Shown here one piece after another: positions 1-5,133 of a stretch of DNA of 6,398 bases. Under the pieces are notes generated by a model that saw only the letters and a program-made list of their open reading frames with translations, was not told the DNA's origin and ran no database searches. The stretch lies in assembly GCA_009785715.1 (NCBI GenBank), contig WQVT01000145.1, positions 1 to 6,398 on the forward strand. Reading direction: 5' to 3'. The position numbers and the translations under genes were made by a program. This DNA comes from Acidimicrobiaceae bacterium (GTDB taxonomy: Bacteria; Actinomycetota; Acidimicrobiia; Acidimicrobiales; Palsa-688). Each line of letters starts with the position of its first letter. The stretch's first letter is position 1.

Positions 1-1
1 C

Positions 2-361
2 ATCTTTGGCGGCCACGTCCTCGGCGATGACCAGTTTCGTTGCGTCCTCAGCGCCTCGGGCGAGTGGCACGTCGGCATCCAGCTCGCACCCGACCATGTC
101 CCGCCCTCCTGGCCGGACGGGGCGCCCCAGCAGGTACATCTGGACCTCCATGTCGAAGATCCACGAGCCTCGCACGACGAGGCGCTCAGGCTCGGCGCCA
201 GCGTGCTGCAGGCAGGAGACCTCGATGCCGAAGAAGGTCATCAGGTCTATGCCGACCCGGCGGGCCACCCTTTCTGTATCGGCTGGGGACACCCGTCGCG
301 AGAAGCAATCGCCGCGATCGTCAATCGGTTGAGCGCGGAGGGTGCCGGCCCGGAACGCTAA
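2..361 (+). CDS. VOC (glyoxalase-like) family protein, 3' part
   Basis: An open frame runs in from the left edge and ends at TAA, giving 119 C-terminal residues; the start lies outside the window. The second half has the look of a glyoxalase-like VOC domain: a strand PQQVHLDLHVED (about residues 43-54 of the fragment) whose first His is in the usual position of a metal ligand, a helix with EALRLGA, and the closing DPAGHPFCIGW strand typical of this superfamily. Since single-domain members are often 120-140 residues long, most of the protein is probably present. VOC proteins include glyoxalases, dioxygenases and antibiotic-binding resistance proteins, and the substrate of this one cannot be deduced. 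Its stop codon overlaps that of the convergent membrane protein gene. The family call is good; any specific function would be a guess. Confidence 0.82.
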   Translation: MFGGHVLGDDQFRCVLSASGEWHVGIQLAPDHVPPSWPDGAPQQVHLDLHVEDPRASHDEALRLGASVLQAGDLDAEEGHQVYADPAGHPFCIGWGHPSREAIAAIVNRLSAEGAGPER

Positions 362-588
362 CCGAAGAGCTTTCCCCAGTGCGCAGCGATGATGAGGAGC
401 ACTCCGGCGACGGCGATCAGGATCCCCGCCACGATCATCCTGAAGCGGCGGCCGGCAAATGGCCGGTCAAGTCGCTCCGGCATGGCCCAGGCGAAGGCGG
501 TCCAGACCCCTGCGATAACGAAGAGAAGGAAACCCACCTCGGCAATCCTGATCCCCGCGTGGTGCGAGATCGCAAGCAGTACGTTCAC
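358..588 (-). CDS. Small two-helix membrane protein, function unknown
   Basis: This 76-residue protein starts with GTG at 588; an in-frame stop about 25 bases upstream leaves no other good start. It has two hydrophobic segments, about residues 15-36 (ending FVIAGVWTAFAWAM) and 51-69 (IVAGILIAVAGVLLIIAAH), joined by a basic loop with R39, R42, R47, R48 and R50. By the positive-inside rule the loop should be cytoplasmic, making a hairpin with both ends outside. No Shine-Dalgarno sequence precedes the GTG; a TAGGGT box seven bases upstream suggests a leaderless transcript. It faces the VOC gene, and the two stop codons overlap at 358-361. I do not recognise a named family. The gene is supported by its clean membrane profile and by fitting exactly between its neighbours. 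Confidence 0.66.
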   Translation of the reverse strand: MNVLLAISHHAGIRIAEVGFLLFVIAGVWTAFAWAMPERLDRPFAGRRFRMIVAGILIAVAGVLLIIAAHWGKLFG

Positions 589-595
589 GGCGATG

Positions 596-624
596 ACCCT
601 ATAGCCCCCGGGTCATTCGGTCGG
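596..624 (-). promoter_or_regulatory. Probable leaderless promoter of the small membrane protein
   Basis: Read on the minus strand, a TAGGGT box (596-601, matching the actinobacterial -10 pattern TANNNT) lies seven bases before the GTG start at 588. A weak -35-like CCGACC (619-624) sits 17 bases further upstream. Transcription would then begin at or next to the first base of the GTG. The -35 match is poor, so the call rests on the -10 position and the absence of a ribosome binding site. Confidence 0.42.
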
Positions 625-668
625 CTCTATTGGGCGCCAGCAGCCATTTTCTGGCAGGCAGGCAGTCA

Positions 669-681
669 CCCCTACTAGGGG
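669..681. promoter_or_regulatory. Palindrome CCCCTA-C-TAGGGG, possible operator
   Basis: This is a perfect odd palindrome with six-base arms. It lies about 80 bases upstream of the small membrane protein start and about 220 bases upstream of the methyltransferase start. C-tract/G-tract inverted repeats of this kind are known operators of CsoR/RcnR-type metal or formaldehyde sensors, but no such regulator is in the window. It could instead be a small hairpin. Only the symmetry is observed; the role is inferred. Confidence 0.3.
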
Positions 682-889
682 CATGATCGGTGACGGATTC
701 TTTTCCAACACCTCTGTGATCGCCTCGTCGCCTCGGCCTCTCGGTAGATTCAGAGTTATGTTCAATTTCACGGCCACCCAGCGCGCGCCGATTCCGTGGC
801 GCGTGCCTTATCGTGGCCAGGAGCCGCCCTCTGGTGCTACCTTCCTGCGGTTGTCTCGGTCACTCGACGGCATACCGAGTTTCACCGCG

Positions 890-895
890 AAGGAG
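890..895 (+). promoter_or_regulatory. Ribosome binding site that fixes the methyltransferase start
   Basis: AAGGAG lies eight bases before the GTG at 904. It decides that start over the in-frame ATG at 796, which has no comparable site and would add 36 residues of low-complexity, non-conserved sequence. Confidence 0.8.
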
Positions 896-903
896 AAGAG
901 TCC

Positions 904-1752
904 GTGACGGAATCATCACCCTTGGCTAGTTCCGGGCAGATGGACCCGCTCTCGTATCACTACGAAGCAGATGACGTCGATCCAGATGGCCACGACCTCC
1001 CGAGTCTCCGGGCGAGGTTCCTTCTCGAGAATCTGCCCGACGGGGGTGTCCTACTCGAGGTGGGGTGCGGAGGGGGCAAAAATCTGCGCACCATAGCCAA
1101 ATATCGCTCCGACGTCATCCTTCTGGGTTGCGACATCATCGTGCCCGGCCGTGAAGACCCAGGTTTCGATTTTCGGCGGGTAGACCCCGATCAAATGGAC
1201 CTTCCCTATGCGGACAGCTCCGTCGACACGGTCCTTCTGTACGACGTTCTCGAGCACGTCAAAGATCCGAAGAAGGTGGCCACAGAGATCGCCAGGGTCA
1301 TTAAACCTGATGGGCTGCTGATTGCCTTCATTCCGTTCGAAGGCGAGCGAATCAGTTGGTACACGCTCTTCCGCCACTTCTTGGGGCAGGATCTGTACGC
1401 CGTGACCAAGGACCATATCCAAGCGTTCACCCACCGGGAAGTCATGGACATGATCGGACAGGACTTTCATGTTCAGAAGCGGCAATACGCGTATCACCCG
1501 TTCGGGCAACTGATGGATGCGACATTTTTCGCCCTCGTAAAGATACCCAGATTCCACCACTTGTACTGGACCGAGAGTCCCTTCCACAATGCCAGTGATC
1601 ACGAGCACTCGTTGGTGGGTCGATGCTTTGGGGCTGTGCTGCAATCCGCGCATGCGGTGGCGTGGGCGGAGTCGAAGCTCCTTGGTCGCTTTCGGTTCTT
1701 CTCCACCTGTGTTCTCCTAACCGCGCGTCGTAACGCAGGCGCTGCCGGCTGA
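904..1752 (+). CDS. Class I SAM-dependent methyltransferase (Methyltransf_11 type)
   Basis: The 282-residue protein transfers a methyl group from S-adenosylmethionine to an unknown acceptor, probably in the cytosol. Motif I is LLEVGCGGG (residues 50-58), the SAM-binding glycine loop. The acidic residue that usually contacts the ribose is D77 (in GCD), an acidic stretch at 94-99 (DPDQMD) fits the adenine-binding loop, and VDTVLLYDVLEHV (107-119) is the usual motif II region. A segment HIQAFTHREV (171-180) matches the FT.xE element found after the Rossmann core in many type 11 enzymes. The last 80 or so residues are an aromatic and His-rich extension (FHHLYW, then FRFFSTCVLL) that may form the acceptor site or touch a membrane. 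The GTG start is set by AAGGAG. The base composition seems less GC-rich than the neighbouring hydrolase gene. The family is clear but the substrate is not. Confidence 0.88.
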   Translation: MTESSPLASSGQMDPLSYHYEADDVDPDGHDLPSLRARFLLENLPDGGVLLEVGCGGGKNLRTIAKYRSDVILLGCDIIVPGREDPGFDFRRVDPDQMDLPYADSSVDTVLLYDVLEHVKDPKKVATEIARVIKPDGLLIAFIPFEGERISWYTLFRHFLGQDLYAVTKDHIQAFTHREVMDMIGQDFHVQKRQYAYHPFGQLMDATFFALVKIPRFHHLYWTESPFHNASDHEHSLVGRCFGAVLQSAHAVAWAESKLLGRFRFFSTCVLLTARRNAGAAG

Positions 1753-1839
1753 CGGTCCAACGAGGCGTCCGTTTTCGCTGACCGCCTTCTCGTGCCCGCC
1801 ACGTTCAGTGGCGCCTGATCTCCGAGTGCGCGTCGGGTG

Positions 1840-1851
1840 TACGGTGACGCC
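1840..1851 (+). promoter_or_regulatory. -10-like box directly before the oxidoreductase start
   Basis: TACGGT (1840-1845) fits TANNNT and ends six bases before the GTG at 1852, which predicts transcription starting at the start codon. No Shine-Dalgarno sequence is present here. The -35 region is weak (CTGATC at 1815-1820, with a long 19-base spacer). The gene could also be read through from the methyltransferase, 99 bases upstream. Confidence 0.38.
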
Positions 1852-2901
1852 GTGGAGTTCGGGATCTTTCACGAGTTCGAGCGCCCGCCGGGGATGAGCG
1901 AGGCTCAGGCGTTCGACAATGCATTCGATCTGATCGACGTCGCCGAACGCGGCGGCCTCGACGCGGTCTGGTTAGCGGAGCTCCACTTCTCGCCGGAGCG
2001 CTCCGTGCTGGCCTCGCCGATGGCGCTCGCGGGCGCCATCGGCGCCCGCACCAGCCATATCAAGATCGGCACGGCGGTCCAGATCTTGCCGCTGTGTCAT
2101 CCGCTGCAGATAGCGGAGGAAGCGGCCACCGTCGACCACATCAGCCACGGCCGACTCATCTTCGGGGTCGGTCGAAGCGGCTTTGCGCGGACTTATCTGC
2201 AATATGGCGTGCCCTACGCGGAAAGTCGCGAGCGATTCGCGGAGACGCTCGAGATTGTCCGGCGGGCTTGGACCGAGGACACCTTCTCTCACGACGGCAA
2301 ATACTTCCAGTACCACGAAACGTGCGTGGTGCCAAAGCCGTACCAGAAGCCACATCCACCTATCCGCGTGGCGGCGACGAGCGCCGACACGTTTCCCGCC
2401 ATCGGCGCCCAGGGCTTTGACGTGTTCGCGGCGAGCCGCACCGGGACACTCGCGGAGCTCGCTCCGAACCTGGCGAGCTACCGGGCGGCGTACTCCTCGG
2501 CCGGCCACGCAGGCAAGGGCGGCGTCTTCTTGCGCGTGCCGGTCTATGTCGCGGACACCTTCGATCGGGCGGTCGAGGACTGTCGCGACAGCATCCTGGC
2601 GTTTTATCGACAGCTCGGCCAGCAACTGGAGCGATCGGCTCAGGACGCCGGGGCTCGCGCCATCGAGCAGCGCGATGTGCGGGGACGACGGCTGCGCGAG
2701 ACGTCGTTCGACGAGGTGTTGCAAGAGCGGGTGATCGTCGGCACACCAGAGATGGTCACCGAGCGGCTGGGAAAGATCGCCACGGAACTGGAACTGGATG
2801 GCATTCTGGCGGAGTTGAATTGTGGCGGACAGGTTCCCCGCGAGGGCGTGATCAACTCGCTGCGCCTGTTGTGCGAGGAGGTGATGCCTGCCTTCAAGTG
2901 A
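1852..2901 (+). CDS. LLM class flavin- or F420-dependent oxidoreductase (luciferase-like)
   Basis: The 349-residue protein belongs to the bacterial luciferase-like monooxygenase superfamily, TIM-barrel enzymes using reduced FMN or coenzyme F420. Family features in order: an N-terminal strand MEFGIFHEFE; AVWLAELHF (38-46), the usual AExHF signature; SHIKIGTAVQILPL (68-81); HPLQIAEEAATVDHISHGR (83-101), the conserved HP..xAEE..xxD.xSxGR run; FGVGRSGF (104-111); ERFAETLEIVRRAW (127-140); and a helix-rich C-terminal part with VGTPEMV near residue 300. The length is normal for single-domain members. An in-frame GTG at 1837 would add five residues, but the family normally begins at the first strand, so 1852 is preferred. 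There is no ribosome binding site, consistent with leaderless translation. The substrate and the choice between FMN and F420 cannot be decided by eye. A stem-loop covers its stop codon. Confidence 0.9.
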   Translation: MEFGIFHEFERPPGMSEAQAFDNAFDLIDVAERGGLDAVWLAELHFSPERSVLASPMALAGAIGARTSHIKIGTAVQILPLCHPLQIAEEAATVDHISHGRLIFGVGRSGFARTYLQYGVPYAESRERFAETLEIVRRAWTEDTFSHDGKYFQYHETCVVPKPYQKPHPPIRVAATSADTFPAIGAQGFDVFAASRTGTLAELAPNLASYRAAYSSAGHAGKGGVFLRVPVYVADTFDRAVEDCRDSILAFYRQLGQQLERSAQDAGARAIEQRDVRGRRLRETSFDEVLQERVIVGTPEMVTERLGKIATELELDGILAELNCGGQVPREGVINSLRLLCEEVMPAFK

Positions 2902-2911
2902 GGCAGGCATC
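2883..2911 (+). terminator. Ten-base-pair stem-loop across the oxidoreductase stop codon
   Basis: Perfect complementary arms GATGCCTGCC (2883-2892) and GGCAGGCATC (2902-2911) enclose a nine-base loop that contains the TGA stop. No T-run follows, so it would be a U-tract-free terminator or a 3'-end stabiliser. It lies between convergent genes, where termination is expected, and it would form in transcripts of either strand. Confidence 0.6.
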
Positions 2912-2916
2912 GGGCA

Positions 2917-2939
2917 GGCCGGTTAGCTGTTAGCCGGCC
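2917..2939 (-). terminator. Second GC-rich stem-loop across the hydrolase stop codon
   Basis: GGCCGG (2917-2922) pairs with CCGGCC (2934-2939). Inside this core, two Watson-Crick and two G-T pairs can extend the stem to ten pairs around a three-base loop. The hydrolase TAA (2930-2932 on the minus strand) is inside the structure. It begins six bases after the first hairpin, so the two together could act as a bidirectional terminator. No T-run is present on either strand. Confidence 0.5.
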
Positions 2940-3742
2940 AGATGTCGGGCGAAGAACGCGTCGTAGGCCTCAAGTTCGTACGACGGGGTCTCGAGGTGAC
3001 CGCCGGGGTGGATGTGCAGGGCTTTGTCCCTCGATCCGACGGCGTCAAAAAGGGCCATTGCCGCGTCGCGGGCCACGAGCTCATCGTCCCACTGCTCGAC
3101 GAGGAGCACCGGCACCCGGAGGCTGCGAGCCAGCTGACCGAACTCCTCGGCCCCTGGCCGCCCGCCGAGGCCGGCGAGGCCGAGCACCGCGGCGGCGATA
3201 CGAGGCTCGGTCGCGACGAAGGGCAGCCCGATGGCGGTGCCCATCGAGAGCCCCCAGTAGCCGTAACGGCCAATGCCCACTGGCGACCTCGGCGCCGCCG
3301 CCGGTCCCCCGGTGCGCTCCCCTTCCAGGTCGTCGAGAAGCGCCTTCCACTCGAGGACGCCCTTGCGGACCCGTTCGGCCGACGCCGCCGCCTCCGCGGC
3401 GTCGAATGTCCGAGGGCCCGCGCCAGGGCCGGCGATCAGGCGCTCGCGGAGCGCCCGCCGCCGCCACTCGGCGGCCTCGGGATCAACGATGCGCTCCCCG
3501 TGGTCCGGTGCGTCGAGCGCGACGGCAGAGAATCCAAGGTGCTTGACGAAACGATGGGCAAGGTCCAGGACGTACGGAGCACGCTTGTGGACGCTACCGC
3601 CGTGGCCGATGAGAACGGTCGGATGCGGTCCGGTCGACGCCTCGGGCGACCACAGGATCCCCGGCACCGTGTCCTCGGCCGTCTTGAGCACGAATTGCCG
3701 CTCAACCACGCCGAACTCGACCGTCTCGGTTCGTACGTCCAT
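2930..3742 (-). CDS. Alpha/beta hydrolase (dienelactone hydrolase-like)
   Basis: This 270-residue protein has a complete alpha/beta hydrolase layout. HGG (47-49) follows the strand PTVLIG and is the likely oxyanion-hole element; ALDAPDHGER (75-84) is the next conserved loop; GLSMG (164-168) is the nucleophile elbow with Ser166; QWDDELV (217-223) supplies the catalytic acid (Asp219 or Asp220); and HPGGH (245-249) brings the catalytic His249. A cap-like helical, Ala/Arg-rich insertion lies at about 88-145. There is no signal peptide, so it should be a cytosolic esterase, lactonase or peptidase-like enzyme; the substrate is unknown. ATG at 3742 is preferred because AGGGGGG stands a few bases upstream; an in-frame TTG at 3760 would add six residues. 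It follows the PhoU-type gene by 57 bases on the same strand and may be cotranscribed. The gene is very GC-rich, which creates long false frames opposite it. Confidence 0.87.
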   Translation of the reverse strand: MDVRTETVEFGVVERQFVLKTAEDTVPGILWSPEASTGPHPTVLIGHGGSVHKRAPYVLDLAHRFVKHLGFSAVALDAPDHGERIVDPEAAEWRRRALRERLIAGPGAGPRTFDAAEAAASAERVRKGVLEWKALLDDLEGERTGGPAAAPRSPVGIGRYGYWGLSMGTAIGLPFVATEPRIAAAVLGLAGLGGRPGAEEFGQLARSLRVPVLLVEQWDDELVARDAAMALFDAVGSRDKALHIHPGGHLETPSYELEAYDAFFARHLAG

Positions 3743-3799
3743 CCTCGCCCCCCTGCTCAAGGCCCGGAAGAGGGAGGCTAGCGGCCCAACCCAAAGGGG

Positions 3800-4465
3800 T
3801 CAGTTAGGTTCCGGTTCGTGCCCGGTTGTGTGGTTTGCGATGCGCTGGCTGACGTGGACGGCGTGGTCTCCCAGCCGCTCGTAGAACCGCACGATGAGAC
3901 GACCCTCCATGGCCACAACGGGACGGTCTTGCAGCTGACCCAGTCGTTCGGCGACGTGCTTGGAGAGCGCGTCAAGCTCGTCGTCATCCTCGTCCAACTT
4001 GGCCCCTACATCAGGGCTCCGGCTCTGCCAGGCGCCTGTTGCCTCCTCCCACATTGCTGTAGCCAAACCACCCATCTCGCCGAAGGAATTGAGCACGTCG
4101 GGGGGGAATTGGTCGGCGAACTCGGCTCGCTCCGCGATGTGTCGGGCCAGTTCCAGACCCCGTTCGAGGGACGGCATCACCCGGAGGGACACGAGCATGC
4201 GGTGCAGGTCGGTAGCGACGGGCGCTTCCAGGGCGAAGGTCAAGTCGAGCTGCTGCTCGGTCTGGACCATTATGGCCTCGGACTGTTCGATGATTTGATT
4301 GATTCTGTCGCTCTCGGACTCATCTCCCGAGACAAGGGCCGTGCTCGCATCCTGAACGGCGCTGGTCACGGTGGTGAAGAAACTGCCGACTTGCGCATCG
4401 AACGTGTCGAGTAGAGCGGCGAACCTGGTTCGGGTCGGCTGCTCAGCGGGTGGATCGGATGACAT
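3800..4465 (-). CDS. phoU: PhoU-type phosphate-signalling regulator
   Basis: The 221-residue protein is all helix, in the two-repeat PhoU layout. Repeat one contains LEAPVATDLHRMLVSLRVMPSLERGLELARHIAE (about 79-112); repeat two ends with RFYERLGDHAVHVSQRI (193-209), close to the family consensus ERIGDHAVNIAER. In this family E(D)xxxD clusters bind metal ions: repeat two keeps E196 and D200, while repeat one has E101 and E105, an Asp-to-Glu change. PhoU proteins restrain the phosphate transporter PstSCAB and the PhoR-PhoB/P two-component system, working in the cytosol near the membrane. None of those genes is in the window, so this may be a stand-alone paralogue with a different partner. GGAAGGAAG just before the ATG gives a good ribosome binding site. 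The N-terminal 12 residues are polar and probably disordered. The hydrolase gene follows 57 bases downstream. Confidence 0.85.
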   Translation of the reverse strand: MSSDPPAEQPTRTRFAALLDTFDAQVGSFFTTVTSAVQDASTALVSGDESESDRINQIIEQSEAIMVQTEQQLDLTFALEAPVATDLHRMLVSLRVMPSLERGLELARHIAERAEFADQFPPDVLNSFGEMGGLATAMWEEATGAWQSRSPDVGAKLDEDDDELDALSKHVAERLGQLQDRPVVAMEGRLIVRFYERLGDHAVHVSQRIANHTTGHEPEPN

Positions 4466-4628
4466 CCTCTGCTTCCTTCCACGACGTTTCGTTGTAGGAC
4501 GGTCAGGGGAGTGACGTAACGGCTACCAGGTCAAACAGGTCGAGGCCCCCGTAAGAGTCTCCGCAGCCACCATAGCCTCGGACGGTCATACCCCTTAGGT
4601 TCATGAAACCGGCTCAACTACGGTAGCA

Positions 4629-4652
4629 GTCACGCCTGGTGGCACTCGTGAC
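4629..4652. repeat. Inverted repeat GTCACG-N12-CGTGAC
   Basis: Perfect six-base arms are separated by 12 bases, which themselves contain GTGGCAC (4639-4645). The spacing of about two helical turns between arm centres would suit a dimeric regulator. It lies about 165 bases from the PhoU-type start and about 150 bases from the padR start. Its function is inferred only from symmetry. Confidence 0.3.
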
Positions 4653-4716
4653 CCCTGCCCACCTCCAAACGCAATCCAGATGGCGGCCTCTCCGATCGTA
4701 GGAGAATCGCTCACTG

Positions 4717-4728
4717 GCGCCCGGGCGC
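4717..4728. repeat. Perfect 12-base palindrome GCGCCCGGGCGC
   Basis: The sequence equals its own reverse complement. It lies about 40 bases upstream of the padR -35 box and is flanked by a direct repeat of CACTGG (4712-4717 and 4728-4733). It could be an operator or a cruciform-prone site. In GC-rich DNA such palindromes also arise by chance. Confidence 0.28.
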
Positions 4729-4761
4729 ACTGGGCTACCGGTGACGCCGGCTTGCCGAACG

Positions 4762-4789
4762 TACGGTTGACGGTATACCGCGAGACGTA
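4762..4789. promoter_or_regulatory. Candidate PadR operator (two-tier dyad)
   Basis: A perfect ten-base palindrome CGGTATACCG (4771-4780) forms the core. TACG (4762-4765) and CGTA (4786-4789) are symmetric about the same axis, giving a 28-base imperfect dyad. It overlaps the -35 box and fills most of the spacer before the -10 box of the padR promoter, an ideal place for a repressor to block RNA polymerase. PadR-family proteins are winged-helix dimers that commonly repress their own genes from such dyads. The symmetry is observed; PadR binding is inferred. Confidence 0.5.
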
Positions 4790-4796
4790 ATAGTGT
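4767..4796 (+). promoter_or_regulatory. padR promoter, probably leaderless
   Basis: A good -35 TTGACG (4767-4772) is followed after 18 bases by TAGTGT (4791-4796), which fits TANNNT. The ATG at 4804 is only seven bases further, so transcription would begin about one base before it. No ribosome binding site precedes the start, in agreement with a leaderless message. Confidence 0.55.
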
Positions 4797-4803
4797 TCAG
4801 GTC

Positions 4804-5133
4804 ATGAAGAACAGCATCGATGTTCTGGGCCGCTACGCCGGCCCTGCGACCTGGATCCTGTCAAGCCTGGCGGACGGTCCCAAACACGGCTACGCCCTCA
4901 TCGTCGACATCGAAGACTTCGCCGGGGTGAGGCTCCAGCCAGGCACGCTCTATGGGGCGCTCACGAGGTTGGTCGATGGAGGTTTGATCGAGGCCATGGG
5001 CGCCGAGGGGCGTCGCCAGCCCTACCGCCTCACGGTCGACGGCGCTGCCGCCTTACAGGAACAGCTGACCATGCAGCGGCGGGTGGCGGACCTCGGCCTT
5101 CGGCGGCTCTCTACCGGCATGGCGCTGTCGTGA
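4804..5133 (+). CDS. PadR family transcriptional regulator, minimal form
   Basis: The 109-residue protein is almost entirely one PadR winged-helix DNA-binding domain. TWILSSLADGPKHGYALIVDIED (16-38) includes the hallmark GPxHGY; PGTLYGALTRLVDGGLIE (46-63) is the recognition helix and its follow-on; RRQPYRLTVDGAAAL (70-84) forms the wing and the start of the C-terminal helix. Only about 25 residues follow, so it belongs to the short-C-terminus PadR group and should dimerise through a single helix. It lacks a separate ligand domain; known short PadRs bind ligands in the dimer groove. It is likely a repressor of its own operon, since a dyad overlaps its promoter. Its TGA overlaps the GTG of the next gene, so the two are translationally coupled, and its regulatory target very probably includes that membrane protein. 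Confidence 0.92.
   Translation: MKNSIDVLGRYAGPATWILSSLADGPKHGYALIVDIEDFAGVRLQPGTLYGALTRLVDGGLIEAMGAEGRRQPYRLTVDGAAALQEQLTMQRRVADLGLRRLSTGMALS

Larger units (their letters stand above)
589..903. other. Divergent intergenic region, no gene seen
   Basis: This stretch lies between the divergent membrane protein (-) and methyltransferase (+) genes. The short open frames crossing it have no ribosome binding site and no recognisable domain. It contains the membrane protein promoter (596-624), a 13-base palindrome (669-681), a patch richer in A/T at about 742-772 that includes a TATGTT box (757-762), and a weak promoter-like pair in front of the methyltransferase: TTGTCT (851-856), 16 bases, TACCGA (873-878). 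I see no RNA gene in it. Confidence 0.6.
4466..4803. other. Divergent regulatory region between phoU-type and padR genes
   Basis: No coding frame with family features was found in these 338 bases. By eye they contain the PhoU-type gene's ribosome binding site (4472-4480, minus strand), a direct repeat of CAGGTC nine bases apart (4527-4532 and 4536-4541), TTCATGAA within GGTT..AACC (4598-4610), an inverted repeat GTCACG/CGTGAC (4629-4652), a 12-base palindrome (4717-4728), and the padR promoter with its dyad (4762-4796). I could not locate a convincing promoter for the PhoU-type gene. The density of symmetric elements suggests control by more than one protein, but each short repeat alone could arise by chance. 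Confidence 0.55.

Noticed and set aside
40..678. 212-residue plus-strand frame spanning the VOC end and the small membrane protein
   Set aside because: It crosses two better-supported genes, is extremely Arg/Pro-rich and matches nothing I recognise.
796..903. N-terminal extension of the methyltransferase from ATG 796
   Set aside because: The strong AAGGAG at 890-895 points to GTG 904, and the extension has no conserved character.
1051..1653. 200-residue minus-strand frame
   Set aside because: It is antisense to the methyltransferase, without ribosome binding site or family motifs.
1751..1773. Possible terminator after the methyltransferase (ACGG/CCGT followed by TTTT)
   Set aside because: Only four pairs with a 13-base loop; too weak to call.
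1972..2910. 312-residue open frame on the minus strand
   Set aside because: It lies opposite the luciferase-like gene, has no recognisable domain and an Arg/His/Asp-rich composition typical of antisense frames in GC-rich DNA.
2942..3781. 279-residue open frame on the plus strand
   Set aside because: It is the antisense shadow of the hydrolase, whose catalytic motifs are intact; the frame is Arg/Pro-rich without domain features.
3818..4414. 198-residue plus-strand frame with Gly/Val/Leu-rich stretches
   Set aside because: It is antisense to the PhoU-type gene, whose helical repeats and ribosome binding site are clear.
4527..4541. Direct repeat CAGGTC spaced nine bases, considered as a Pho box
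   Set aside because: The known actinobacterial Pho box uses 11-base repeats of a different sequence; the match is not good enough.
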